64,000 nt of DNA from Streptomyces sp. JH34 (lineage in GTDB: Bacteria > Actinomycetota > Actinomycetes > Streptomycetales > Streptomycetaceae): contig NZ_JAJSOO010000001.1 of NCBI RefSeq assembly GCF_029428875.1, forward strand, positions 3,410,001-3,474,000. Direction: 5' to 3'. The position numbers and the translations under genes are program-made. This document shows, piece by piece, positions 36,609-44,823 of this stretch (the stretch's first letter is position 1; each line of letters opens with the position of its first letter). Below the pieces are notes generated by a model. That model was not told the DNA's origin, searched no databases, and saw nothing but the letters and a program-made list of their open reading frames with translations.

Positions 36609-37042
36609 GCCCAGGGACAACCAGCGGGCGGAGGCAACTATTCCGTTCCGACGGCGCCGCGCCCGGGGCCTCCCGCACGGGCCGCCCGCGCCGGGGCTCT
36701 CGATCCGCGGTCCCGGACAGGCCGACGGCCCTGACGTCGGGGGGTTGTGCGTCAGGGCCGCCGGGGTTCTGGTGCGGCGATCGCCGTTGCCGGGCGTCGC
36801 GTCCGTACCGGGTCGGGCTCGCGCCGGGCATGTGTGATCCGGTTCGGCCCAGGTGCCCGCGCCACCGGGCCTTCCCGGAACCGGCGCGCGGCCGCGGAAC
36901 GTGAGACCGAGCGCGGGACCGGACCAGGGGAACGAGCCCAGGACCGGACCCTGAGAGCAAACCCAGGACCGACCGTGGCTCGCGATCCCGGACCGGGCCG
37001 GGCATGTGCGCCCCGTCCGGGTCCGACGGGAGGGCCCGGGAG
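36609..37042. other. Intergenic, with one hairpin and degenerate short repeats
   Basis: 434 bp without a supported gene. It holds the inverted repeat CGGCCCTGACG (36726-36736) / CGTCAGGGCCG (36750-36760), likely a terminator for the leftward M23 peptidase gene. Short direct repeats such as CCCAGGACCG occur twice near 36938-36972, and CGGGCATGTG twice (36825 and 36997), giving a low-complexity look. Confidence 0.5.
36726..36760 (-). terminator. Probable terminator hairpin
   Basis: 11-bp perfect stem, CGGCCCTGACG and CGTCAGGGCCG, around a 13-nt loop. About 280 bp after the M23 peptidase stop and ahead of the aldo/keto reductase start, so assignment to the former is tentative. Confidence 0.4.
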
Positions 37043-38083
37043 TCAGATCGTGAGGCCCTTGCCGCGGAGCCACGCCATCGGGTCGATGCCCGCGCCGTCC
37101 GCGGTGTGGATCTCCAGGTGCAGGTGAGCGCCCGTCACGTTGCCGGTCGCGCCGACACGGCCGATCGTCTGGCCGGTGGTGACCTTCTGGCCCGCGGTCA
37201 CGTCCATCGAGGACTGGTGGCAGTACCAGACCTCGGTGCCGTCGTCGAGCTCCAGGACCGTGCGGTAGCCGTACGAACCGGAGTAGCCGGCCGACTTCAC
37301 CGTGCCGCTGTGCACGGCCTTGACCGGGGTCCCGGTCGGGGCCGCGAAGTCCAGCCCGGTGTGGTGGCCGGAGGACCACATCGAACCGGCCTGACCGAAG
37401 GTCGAGCTGATGTAGTACGACGAGGTCGGGACGGCGTAGCTGGCTGCGAGCTTGGCGAGGCGCTCGGCCTCCGCCTTCTTCTTCGCCGCCTCTTCGGCCG
37501 CCTTCTTCTTGGCGGCTGCCTCGGCCTCGGCCACGCTCTGCTGCTTCGCCGCCTGGGCCGCGGCCGCCTCGACCGCGGCCTTCTCCTCCGCGGCCTTGGC
37601 CTCGGCGTCGGCTCCGGCCTGCTGCTGCTCGGCCTGCTGGAGGATCCGGGCGCGCAGCGCCTCGCCCGCGTCGGTGGTCCCCGTCTCCGCCTCGGCTGCG
37701 GTGATGCCCGCAGTGGTGAGGGGGGAGGCCGCGGCGACCGTCTCGTGGTCCGAGTCGGAGTCGCCGGACATGAACGCACCCACGCCGGGCAGGGACTTGG
37801 CGTCAGGAAGATTGTCCGCGATGGAATCGGGAAGAGAGATGGAGACCGGGGGCTTGCTCTGCGCGGTGGCCATGCCACCCGCGCCGACGGCCGCGATGAC
37901 CCCGACGCCGAGGACGGTGGAGCTACGGGCGAGGCCGCGCTGCTTGGCTACGCGATGCCGGCCGCGTACGGGACGGATGGACTCCTCGGTGGGGTTCCAT
38001 TCCTCCCAAGTCCTGCCCTCATCACCGAAGCTGTCGGTCCTGAAGGGTGACGGGGCCTCGGGGGCAGGCTGATTGGACGCCAC
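37043..38083 (-). CDS. M23 (LytM) family peptidoglycan peptidase under riboswitch control
   Basis: 346 residues from GTG 38083, with AAGGAG about 10 bases upstream. A cytoplasmic stretch of 50 residues, one hydrophobic helix ('STVLGVGVIAAVGAGGMATA', about 55-74), a long Ala/Lys/Glu coiled coil (about 140-210) and a C-terminal LytM domain with the zinc motifs 'HHTGLDFAAP' (HxxxD) and HLHLEI (HxH). It should cleave peptide cross-links in the wall, with the coiled coil as a controlling module. A ydaO-type element in the leader ties expression to c-di-AMP, as known for several streptomycete wall hydrolases such as RpfA. Confidence 0.9.
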   Translation of the reverse strand: MASNQPAPEAPSPFRTDSFGDEGRTWEEWNPTEESIRPVRGRHRVAKQRGLARSSTVLGVGVIAAVGAGGMATAQSKPPVSISLPDSIADNLPDAKSLPGVGAFMSGDSDSDHETVAAASPLTTAGITAAEAETGTTDAGEALRARILQQAEQQQAGADAEAKAAEEKAAVEAAAAQAAKQQSVAEAEAAAKKKAAEEAAKKKAEAERLAKLAASYAVPTSSYYISSTFGQAGSMWSSGHHTGLDFAAPTGTPVKAVHSGTVKSAGYSGSYGYRTVLELDDGTEVWYCHQSSMDVTAGQKVTTGQTIGRVGATGNVTGAHLHLEIHTADGAGIDPMAWLRGKGLTI

Positions 38084-38098
38084 GTGGGCGCACTCCTT

Positions 38099-38245
38099 TC
38101 CTTCCTTCTCGCCTACCGGGTTAGCTGACGGGTTCGGAGCAGGAAGGTCTCCTACGGACCCCTTCGTCCCTCACGAGACACAGGTGTCCGATTCACCCCA
38201 TGTAGGTGGTTCCCCGGTTCCCTTGCGGAATTCGGCGCTGCGCAC
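38099..38245 (-). ncRNA. ydaO-yuaA (c-di-AMP) riboswitch
   Basis: On the minus strand the leader reads GCCGAATTCCGCAAGGGAAC, then CCGGGGAACCAC, then GGGGTGAATC, and nearer the gene CTCCGAACCCGTCAGCTAAC and CCGGTAGGCGAGAAGGAAGG. These are the conserved blocks of actinobacterial ydaO elements. It ends about 15 bases before the GTG of the M23 peptidase and contains part of the purine-rich stretch near the ribosome site. High c-di-AMP is expected to lower expression, as shown for ydaO elements elsewhere. Ends approximate. Confidence 0.9.
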
Positions 38246-38480
38246 GGTGCCGTCTCTTGCGACGGCGGGTACAACCGCGCTGCGTTATCGAACGTTAATA
38301 GACACCCGGGTCCGATTCCAAGCTGTTCCCACAGATCGTTCACGCCCCTGGCCTGGACTTACAGGGGTCAAACGGGCGCAAACGGGCGAGTTGCGTGCGC
38401 ATGATCCGGCCGCCACTTTCTGACGGTGCGTCAAATGTTATGCGGAGCGGGGTCCTTCGACTACCGACCGTCGCGACCGG
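38246..38480 (-). other. Promoter region of the riboswitch transcript
   Basis: No gene seen. Around 38285-38305 the minus strand reads TATTAACGTTCGATAACG, an AT-rich patch likely to include the promoter. Further out lies the end of the leftward phosphatase gene at 38481. Confidence 0.4.
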
Positions 38481-39665
38481 TCATTCACTGTCCCGCCGCA
38501 CGATCTTCACGGTGGTCCGGCGCCCCTGCTGGCCCCTCGCCGGACGGGCCACGGCGAGCAGCGCCAGGTCGTCCGTCGACCGTCCGCCCGTGTGCAGCCG
38601 TACGTCGTCGGTGAGCGCGGACAGCAGCTCCTCGGGCCCCGGGAAGAGCCGGCCGCGCAGCCGGTCCGCCGGGTCGTAGAAGACCCCCGCCCCGTCCCGC
38701 GCCTCGGAGAGCCCGTCGGTGAACGCCAGGAACATCGCCCCGGCCGGCAGGGTCCACTCGTCGGAACGGTCGGGCCACGCGCCGAGCCCCATCCCGAGGG
38801 GCAGGGCGGGCGTGGTCGGCGCCAGTACCTCGAGCGCCCCGTCCGGGTGCAGCACGAGCGGCTCCGGGTGTCCGCGGTTGATGACCCGCAGCGTGTCCGA
38901 GCCGACCGGGAGCTCCGCCAGGACGGCGGTGACGAACCCCTCCATGGAGTCGAGCCCGCCCCGCCGCGAGCCCTCCCGGGCCAGCGCCCGCTCAAGCCGC
39001 TGGGCCACCCCCTCCAACGACCTCTCCTGCTCGGCGGCCTCCCGGAACGCCCCGATCACCACGGCCACCGCCGCCACGGCGTCCAGCCCCTTGCCCCGGA
39101 CGTCCCCGACGACCAGGCGCACCCCGTGCGGCGTGTCCGCGACGGCGAACAGGTCGCCGCCGACGAACTCGTCCGCCTGGGCCGCCTCGTACCGCGCCGC
39201 GACCAGCATCCCGCCGATCCGGTCCTCGGGCTTCGGCAGCACCGCGCGCATCGCGGTCTCCGCGATGACCCTGGCCGAGGCCAGTTGCTCGTTCCCGCGG
39301 CGCACGACGCGGTTGATGACGAGGGAGAGCGCGGCGACGGTCACCAGGGTGAGCAGATCAGTGATCGGTACGACCCCGGCGATCACGCCGTCCGACAACC
39401 GGATGGCGAGCACGACGAGGATCGCCGCCGCTGCGACCCGGACGGTGCCGGCCAGCGAGAAGAAGGGGGCGGCGATCAGCGGGGCGGCGGCGAAGAGCGG
39501 CACCGCGGTGACCTCGACCGGCGTACTGATGTCGAAGGCCACCCCGAGACAGATCATCAGGGCGGGCAGCGCGCGCACGAACCGCCGGGAACGCGAGTAC
39601 CCGGCAACGCCCCCTCGCCGTCCGTCCCGCTTCCCCACCTGTGTACTCCCGCCCGGTCCACCCAC
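38481..39665 (-). CDS. Membrane-anchored PP2C (SpoIIE-like) serine phosphatase
   Basis: 394 residues from GTG 39665; GTG 39638 is an alternative. The N-terminal 125 residues hold about four transmembrane helices ('VRALPALMICLGVAFDISTP', 'DLLTLVTVAALSLVINRVV'). The PP2C domain follows with 'EFVGGDLFAVADTPHGVRLV', 'VGDVRGKGLDAVAAVAVVIG', 'INRGHPEPLVLHPDGALEV' and 'MFLAFTDGLSEARD', keeping the Asp metal ligands. Integral-membrane PP2C proteins of this kind act on anti-anti-sigma or similar partners; none is encoded nearby. Sits downstream of and co-directional with the TipAL-like gene. Confidence 0.88.
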   Translation of the reverse strand: MGGPGGSTQVGKRDGRRGGVAGYSRSRRFVRALPALMICLGVAFDISTPVEVTAVPLFAAAPLIAAPFFSLAGTVRVAAAAILVVLAIRLSDGVIAGVVPITDLLTLVTVAALSLVINRVVRRGNEQLASARVIAETAMRAVLPKPEDRIGGMLVAARYEAAQADEFVGGDLFAVADTPHGVRLVVGDVRGKGLDAVAAVAVVIGAFREAAEQERSLEGVAQRLERALAREGSRRGGLDSMEGFVTAVLAELPVGSDTLRVINRGHPEPLVLHPDGALEVLAPTTPALPLGMGLGAWPDRSDEWTLPAGAMFLAFTDGLSEARDGAGVFYDPADRLRGRLFPGPEELLSALTDDVRLHTGGRSTDDLALLAVARPARGQQGRRTTVKIVRRDSE

Positions 39666-39771
39666 GGCTGCGGACGGTACCGCGCCCCGCCCCGGCCGCC
39701 CGGAGCCGCGCCGGACGGCGGCTCGCCATCGGCCGAAGGGAGGAGCGCGCCGGAGCCCCGCACCCCGGAGG

Positions 39772-40518
39772 TCAGTCGGAGAGCCGGCGCTGCGCGTAGA
39801 TCGTCAGTGCATCCCGTACGAAGACGGCAGTTCCGTCTCCGTGGCGATCGTAGTTCCTCCCGAAGCGCGGATCGGCGACGTACGTCTCCCCGAGCCCCGT
39901 CACATACGCACGGGTCACCTCGGCCGTCGCCGACAGCCAGGCGCAGTGCCGCCGCGCGATGTCCTGCGCCTCCTCACCGCCGGGCTCCAGGCCGGCCGCC
40001 CTGGCCGCCCCGTAGTCCCGGGCGATGTCCTCGTGCACGGCCTGGAAACGGGCGCGCCCGGCCTCGCCCAGGCCACGCCACCACCGGCCGCTCCGTTCGT
40101 ACGCCTCCCGGCCCCAGCGCTCCGTGACCTCCTCCTCGTACGCCGTGTGATCGAAGCCGTCGAGCACTTCCTCGGCCATGAGTTCCTCTCCTCTCCCGGT
40201 CCTGTGGAGAGTGGTCCGCACCGAGGCGATCTGCCGCCCGATGCGCTCCCGCTCCTGCTCCAGCAGCCGCAGATGAGCCCGGAGAGCCGCCGAGGTGTCC
40301 CGCTGCCCTTCGAGTACGTCCTTGATCGCGGGCAGCGAGAGTCCCAGCTCCCTCAGCAGCAGGATGCGCTGGAGACGGACCAGGGCCTCCTGGTCGTAAT
40401 AGCGGTAGCCGTTGGCGCCCGTGCGGCTCGGCACGAGGAGACCGACGTCTCCGTAGTGCCGGAGGGTCCGGCTCGTGGTGCCGGCCCGCCGGGCGATTTC
40501 CTGTATGGACCACTCCAT
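39772..40518 (-). CDS. TipAL-like MerR family regulator lacking the thiopeptide-binding Cys
   Basis: 248 residues, close to TipAL's 253. MerR HTH at 1-70 ('SIQEIARRAGTTSRTLRHYG'), dimer helix at about 75-105, and a TipAS ligand domain at about 110-248 ('YEEEVTERWGREAYERSG'). In TipAL the motif TCLGEMYVSDERF carries Cys214, which bonds thiopeptides covalently; here it reads TGLGETYVADPRF, so Gly208 replaces that Cys and the only Cys is at 192. Ligands, if any, must bind differently. The promoter has the 19-bp spacing typical of MerR-controlled genes and the transcript is nearly leaderless. Confidence 0.88.
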   Translation of the reverse strand: MEWSIQEIARRAGTTSRTLRHYGDVGLLVPSRTGANGYRYYDQEALVRLQRILLLRELGLSLPAIKDVLEGQRDTSAALRAHLRLLEQERERIGRQIASVRTTLHRTGRGEELMAEEVLDGFDHTAYEEEVTERWGREAYERSGRWWRGLGEAGRARFQAVHEDIARDYGAARAAGLEPGGEEAQDIARRHCAWLSATAEVTRAYVTGLGETYVADPRFGRNYDRHGDGTAVFVRDALTIYAQRRLSD

Positions 40519-40525
40519 GCCGGAA

Positions 40526-40556
40526 ACGCTAGATCTTTACGCGACGTCAAGGTCAA
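40526..40556 (-). promoter_or_regulatory. MerR-type promoter/operator
   Basis: On the minus strand TTGACC (40551-40556) and TAGCGT (40526-40531) are separated by 19 bp, the long spacing that MerR proteins correct by twisting DNA. The spacer has the imperfect inverted repeat TTGACG-TCG-CGTAAA. The start codon follows the -10 by only 7 bases, implying a near-leaderless message and autoregulation. Confidence 0.6.
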
Positions 40557-40588
40557 GCCCGTCACCACCGACCGGGCGACGGCATACG

Positions 40589-40626
40589 ACAGAGGCCCGG
40601 ATCCTTGGAAGGATCCGGGCCTCTGT
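40589..40626 (-). terminator. tRNA-fMet terminator
   Basis: ACAGAGGCCCGGATCCTT (40589-40606) and AAGGATCCGGGCCTCTGT (40609-40626) are exact complements, an 18-bp stem (or 16 bp with a TTGGAA loop), 7 bases past the tRNA. Confidence 0.92.
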
Positions 40627-40632
40627 CTTCAG

Positions 40633-40706
40633 TAGCGGGGACAGGATTTGAACCTGCGACCTCTGGGTTATGAGCCCAGCGAGCTACCGAGCTGCTCCAC
40701 CCCGCG
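40633..40706 (-). tRNA. tRNA-fMet (CAT), initiator
   Basis: 74 nt cloverleaf starting CGCGGGGTGGAGCAGC. Anticodon loop CTCATAA gives CAT. The anticodon stem has three G-C pairs (GGG/CCC) and the first acceptor pair is mismatched (C1-T72), both marks of initiator tRNA. CCA is not encoded. Confidence 0.93.
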
Positions 40707-40857
40707 TCGTTGTGAGAACAACTCTACGCCATCCGGGAGGGTGCTCCGACCACGCATGCCCGTCGCGCCCCGCACGCCTCACGTCACCGGGAGTCTCCCG
40801 GATGTCTCCGATGGATCAACCCCCTTTCGGGCGAACGGAGTTGAAGGAGATCAGCGC

Positions 40858-41025
40858 ATGATCAGAATTGCTGCCGCACTTCGCGATCCCGCAGCCCGCC
40901 CGTACCGGTCCGCATCCCGCCGCTCCGCGATTGCGCGGCCCCCGGAGCGGCGGGACGCTGGAGGGGCAAGCTTTTTCGGTGTCCGGTCCCGTCCGCGGTG
41001 CCGGCGTCGGCCGGCGACCCCCTGA
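40858..41025 (+). CDS. Possible small basic protein of 55 residues
   Basis: ATG 40858 has GAAGGAGA ideally spaced upstream. The product starts MIRIAAALRDPAARPYRSAS and is rich in Arg, Pro and Ala, ending RPATP. Third-position bias is weaker than in sure genes and no family is recognised. It could be a genuine short gene, a leader of the FAD oxidase gene 45 bases further on, or chance. Confidence 0.35.
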   Translation: MIRIAAALRDPAARPYRSASRRSAIARPPERRDAGGASFFGVRSRPRCRRRPATP

Positions 41026-41069
41026 GGTGGTGCCGGAGCGGCCGGGCGCACGCGCACTAGGAGACGATC

Positions 41070-42455
41070 ATGGACGGCGCCCTCCTCGAGGCGATGGGAA
41101 CCGCTCTGCGAGGCCCGGTCATCGGCCCGGACGACCAGGAGTACGGGCAGGCCCGCACGGTGTACAACGCCATGATCGACAAGAAACCGGCGGCCGTCGT
41201 CATGTGCCACGACACGGCGGACGTCATGGAGGCCGTGAGGTTCGTCCGCGAGAACGGCCTGGACGTGGCCGTCCGGGGCGGCGGGCACAGCGGCCCCGGG
41301 CTCTGCCTCGCCGACGGCGCGGTCACGCTCGACCTCTCCCCCATGCGCGGCGTGCGGGTCGACCCGGCCACCCAGACCGCCCAGGCCGACGGGGGTGCGA
41401 CGCTGGGCGACTTCGACCACGCCACCCACGCGTTCGGCCTCGCCACTCCGGCGGGCATCATGTCCACGACCGGGATCGGTGGACTCACCCTCGGCGGCGG
41501 CCACGGATACCTCACCCGCAAGTACGGCCTCTCGGTGGACAACCTGGTCTCCGCGGACGTGGTCCTGGCCGACGGCACCTTCGTCTCCGCGAACCCGAGC
41601 GAGCACTCCGACCTGTTCTGGGCGCTCCGGGGCGGCGGCGGGAACTTCGGTGTCGTCACGTCGTTCGACTTCGAGCTGCACCCCGTGGACACGGTGGGCG
41701 TCGCCATCACCCTGTGGCCCCTGGAGCTCTTCCGCGACGTCATCCGGTGGTACCGCGACTTCCTGCCGCAGGCACCGGACGACCTGTACGGCTTCTTCGC
41801 GTCGCTCACGGTCCCGCCCGGGCCGCCCTTCCCCGAGGAGATCCACGGCCGGAAGATGTGCGGGGTCATCTGGTCCTCGACGGCGGACCCGGAATCCCTG
41901 GGCGAGACCCTCGCCGTCGTGAACGAACCCGGCCCGCCCGCCTTCCACTTCACGGCCCCGATGCCCTACCCGGTCCTGCAGAGCATGTTCGACGCGCTGA
42001 TGCCGGCCGGTCTCCAGTGGTACTGGCGCGGTGACTTCTTCGACCGGATCACGGACGACGCCGTCGACGTGCACGCCTCCTTCGCGGAGAAGCTCCCCAC
42101 CGGGCTGTCGACCATGCACCTGTACCCGGTCGACGGTGCGGCGGGCCGTGTCGGCCCCGACGACACCGCCTGGGCCTACCGCGACGCCCACTGGTCGGGC
42201 GTCATCGCCGGCATCGACCCCGACCCGGCCAACGCGGCGGCGCTGCGGGAGTGGGCCGTCGGCTACTGGGAGGCGCTGCACCCGCACTCCATGGGCGGCG
42301 GCTACGTGAACTTCATCGGCACCGACGAGTCCCAGGACCGGGTCAGGGCCACCTACCGCGGTCATTACGACCGGCTCGCGGAGGCCAAGGGAACGTACGA
42401 TCCGCACAACCTCTTCCGCGCAAACCAGAACATCGAGCCCGCACCGCCGCACTGA
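41070..42455 (+). CDS. FAD-binding oxidoreductase, berberine-bridge (BBE) type
   Basis: 461 residues, with AGGAGA 6-7 bases before ATG 41070. PCMH FAD domain at about 40-210: 'GLDVAVRGGGHSGPGLCLAD' has the His that bears 8-alpha-linked FAD in this family, and 'GIGGLTLGGGHGYLTRKYGL' the pyrophosphate loop; a Cys for a second link is not at its usual GxGxCP place. The C-terminal BBE motif appears as 'GGGYVNFIGTDESQDRVRAT' and 'DPHNLFRANQNIEP'. No Tat or Sec signal, so cytosolic. Oxidises sugars, alkaloids or polyketide alcohols in known members; substrate here unknown. Confidence 0.88.
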   Translation: MDGALLEAMGTALRGPVIGPDDQEYGQARTVYNAMIDKKPAAVVMCHDTADVMEAVRFVRENGLDVAVRGGGHSGPGLCLADGAVTLDLSPMRGVRVDPATQTAQADGGATLGDFDHATHAFGLATPAGIMSTTGIGGLTLGGGHGYLTRKYGLSVDNLVSADVVLADGTFVSANPSEHSDLFWALRGGGGNFGVVTSFDFELHPVDTVGVAITLWPLELFRDVIRWYRDFLPQAPDDLYGFFASLTVPPGPPFPEEIHGRKMCGVIWSSTADPESLGETLAVVNEPGPPAFHFTAPMPYPVLQSMFDALMPAGLQWYWRGDFFDRITDDAVDVHASFAEKLPTGLSTMHLYPVDGAAGRVGPDDTAWAYRDAHWSGVIAGIDPDPANAAALREWAVGYWEALHPHSMGGGYVNFIGTDESQDRVRATYRGHYDRLAEAKGTYDPHNLFRANQNIEPAPPH

Positions 42456-42662
42456 CCGTCACGCCGGGCCCGCAATACCGAGGGAAAGCAGTGCTGAGAG
42501 GGTTACAGTCTGCGTAGACCGCCGCACAATGATCCGGACGCCCCCGGAGCGGCGCGAACCGGTAGTGGCACTTCGTCGCCGTACCGGTCGGGACCAGCCC
42601 GGCATCCAGCGCGGCAGCTCGGTCACGGGGCTCTCACCACACCTACGTACAGGACACCTGAG

Positions 42663-42815
42663 ATGACCGACATGCCTGCCCGCACGATCCAGCGGCGCGC
42701 CGACAGCGCGACTGTGACCGCCGACACGGGCGCTGCGGATCCGCTGCCCACGCCGCAGTACGCGGGTCTGTTCATCGAGCCCGACCTGCCGCCGTTCACC
42801 GACGAATCCGAGTGA
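42663..42815 (+). CDS. Small acidic-tailed peptide of 50 residues
   Basis: ATG 42663 to TGA 42813-42815. Sequence runs from MTDMPARTIQRRADSATVT to 'PQYAGLFIEPDLPPFTDESE'. A basic first third is followed by an acidic, aromatic-containing tail, an arrangement reminiscent of leader-core precursor peptides, but no modifying enzyme of a known RiPP class is adjacent except possibly the FAD oxidase upstream. AGGACACCTGAG precedes the ATG, a weak ribosome site. A TACAGT near 42504 could be a -10. Family not recognised. Confidence 0.5.
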   Translation: MTDMPARTIQRRADSATVTADTGAADPLPTPQYAGLFIEPDLPPFTDESE

Positions 42816-42874
42816 CCGGGGGACCCGCGACCGCCCCTGAGTGACCGGCCCGGCCGGACGGTCGTTGGGAGACC

Positions 42875-43096
42875 ATGCGCATCCGTATCGGCGTGGTCGT
42901 CCTCGCAGTGGTCCTGCTGATCGCCGCGTTCATCTCGAACATCCCGTCCGGGGCAGAGACCGAGGCGGCCTGCCGACGGGCCCTCGACAACCTGTCGACG
43001 TGGACCAACCGTCCGGAGGTGTGCCTCGACGTGTCCTCGGAGACCTACCGGACGTTCCTCCTGATGTACCAGCTGCGGGAGGAGGGCCTGGACTAG
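42875..43096 (+). CDS. Small secreted or membrane-anchored protein
   Basis: 73 residues from ATG 42875, with GGGAG close upstream. N-terminal helix 'RIGVVVLAVVLLIAAFISNI' is a signal sequence or anchor. The short outside part has two Cys (about residues 33 and 50), possibly a disulfide, in 'ETEAACRRALDNLSTWTNRP' and 'VCLDVSSETY'. Sixty bases after the 50-residue gene, so likely one operon. No family recognised. Confidence 0.65.
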   Translation: MRIRIGVVVLAVVLLIAAFISNIPSGAETEAACRRALDNLSTWTNRPEVCLDVSSETYRTFLLMYQLREEGLD

Positions 43097-43116
43097 GTCC
43101 AGGCCCCCGGTCCGGC

Positions 43117-44457
43117 TCAGCCCTGCTGTTCCTTCCACTCCGCCTGGGCCTCGTCGAGGTTTGCGGCGAGCGTGTCCAGGAAGTCCTTGGCGCTCGCCTT
43201 GCCGAGCAGCACCTTCTGGAAGCCGGCCTCGCTGTCGGCCTTGGACAGGGTGTTCCAGTCCGGCAGGTAGTAGGGGAGCTGGACGATCTTGGTGTCGCCG
43301 GAGAACAGCGCCTCCGCGCCGAGCTTGGTGGTCTCGGCCTTGTCGAGCCAGGGGTCCTCGGCCGCTTCCTTGTTGGCCGGGATCAGGCCTGCGGACTCGC
43401 TGAACTTCGAGTTCGAGGCGTGGGAGGCGGCGAACTCGATGAACTTCCAGGCGGCCGCCTTGTTCTCGGACGACTTGAGGAGGCCTAGGCCGGAGACGGG
43501 GTTGGAGACCATCACCCGGGTCCCGTCGGCGAGTTCCGGCTGCGGGATGCCACGGAACTTGTCGGTGCCGAGTGAGCTCACGTGGTCCTGGTAGGAACCC
43601 AGGTTGTGGTTGAGCATGGCGATGCCGCCGGAGTCGAACTGGGCGACCATCTTGGTGAAGTCGTTGTTGAGGTCGGCCTCAGGGGTGGCCTTCCTGTACA
43701 GCCCGACGTACTTCTCCAGTGCCGCGACGTTCTTCGGATCGTTGACCGTCGTGCTCGTCTGTGACTCGTCCCAGAACGAGTCGATGCCGGACTGCCCGTA
43801 CATCGCGTCCAGTGCCTGGGCGATGGAACCCGGGCCGCCGCGGATGGTGTAGCCGAACTGGTTCTTCTTCTTGTCCGTCAGCTTCGCCGCGGCCCCGTAG
43901 AACTCGTCCCAGGTGTCCGGCTCGCCCAGCCCGGCCTTCTCGAACAGGTCCGTGCGGTAGTACAGGACGCCGTTCGTCGCGGAGATCGGCACCGTGTACA
44001 TCTCGTCCCGGCCGGCGGCACTCCGCACGTTCTCGACCATCGCCTCGTTGAGCTTGCCCTTGAGGGAGCTCTTCTCGATCCGGTCGTCCAGCGGCTCCAG
44101 GGCGTCCTGCGCGGTGATCCCGGCGACCATCGCGGCGCCCACACCACCGACGTCCGGCAGCCCCCCTCCCTGGATGGCGGTGTCGTACTTCGACTGGGCC
44201 TCGGTGGAGGCGATGCCCACGTACTGCACGTCGATGTCCGGGTTCGCCTTCTCGAAGTCGGCGATGATCTCCTTCCAGATCGCCGTGCGGACACCGCCGT
44301 TCTCGTCCCAGAACACGATCTTCCCGGTTCCCGAGCCCTCGGCGCCCTTCGCGCCGGTCATGCCGCTCCCGTCGTCACCGCAGGCGGTGGCCGTGAGGGC
44401 CAGGGCGGAGACCAGGGATATCGCGGCGGCGAGACGGCTGTTGCGGGGCTTGATCAT
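43117..44457 (-). CDS. Sugar ABC transporter substrate-binding lipoprotein
   Basis: 446 residues from ATG 44457. Lipoprotein signal peptide ending 'ALALTATAC' (lipid-bearing Cys about residue 26). The mature part is a type 1-like sugar-binding fold of the CUT1 family: 'GKIVFWDENGGVRTAIWKEI', 'ISATNGVLYYRTDLFEKAGL', 'DTWDEFYGAAAKL'. Anchored outside the membrane, delivers oligosaccharide to permeases. No permease or glycosidase gene adjoins it, which is unusual for CUT1 systems. A GntR-like palindrome lies in the upstream gap. Confidence 0.9.
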   Translation of the reverse strand: MIKPRNSRLAAAISLVSALALTATACGDDGSGMTGAKGAEGSGTGKIVFWDENGGVRTAIWKEIIADFEKANPDIDVQYVGIASTEAQSKYDTAIQGGGLPDVGGVGAAMVAGITAQDALEPLDDRIEKSSLKGKLNEAMVENVRSAAGRDEMYTVPISATNGVLYYRTDLFEKAGLGEPDTWDEFYGAAAKLTDKKKNQFGYTIRGGPGSIAQALDAMYGQSGIDSFWDESQTSTTVNDPKNVAALEKYVGLYRKATPEADLNNDFTKMVAQFDSGGIAMLNHNLGSYQDHVSSLGTDKFRGIPQPELADGTRVMVSNPVSGLGLLKSSENKAAAWKFIEFAASHASNSKFSESAGLIPANKEAAEDPWLDKAETTKLGAEALFSGDTKIVQLPYYLPDWNTLSKADSEAGFQKVLLGKASAKDFLDTLAANLDEAQAEWKEQQG

Positions 44458-44724
44458 GGTCGGCTCTCTTCTCTGAGTGCTCACCGGCGGGGCGCTGCGC
44501 GGCAGGGCGCCGCAGCGTGAACCGTGCGGGGATGAAGGTCCTTCGGGAAAGCGCGGAGCTCCGGCAGTCCTGCGGAGCGTCGGGCGGGCACGTCACCGCC
44601 GCCAGGGCCGGGGCACACGGGCGGGACGGGTGGGCGGGGGTCCTTCAGCGTCTCCCGCGGCGCCGGGGGCGGCAGGGGAGAGGGCTCGGGGCTGGCTGCA
44701 TACGGCGCTCGGCTCTCATATGGC

Positions 44725-44742
44725 GTCTGATATATGACATAC
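44725..44742 (-). promoter_or_regulatory. GntR-like operator candidate
   Basis: GTCTGATATATGACATAC is an imperfect palindrome (six of nine positions symmetrical) in an AT-rich patch, with the TGATATATnnCA look of GntR-family sites. It lies about 270 bp before the sugar-binding protein start, so a long leader or an unseen transcript is required. Confidence 0.35.
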
Positions 44743-44823
44743 GAAGGACAACGCGAAGAACGTAAGTCGGCCCACTCCCCCGGTCAATGCCCGTGCAGCA
44801 GAAAGTTCCCGGGTCCGGGAACG

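Noticed and set aside
38592..40127. Plus-strand frame across the PP2C and TipAL-like genes
   Set aside because: Reverse shadow of two genes with clear PP2C and MerR motifs.
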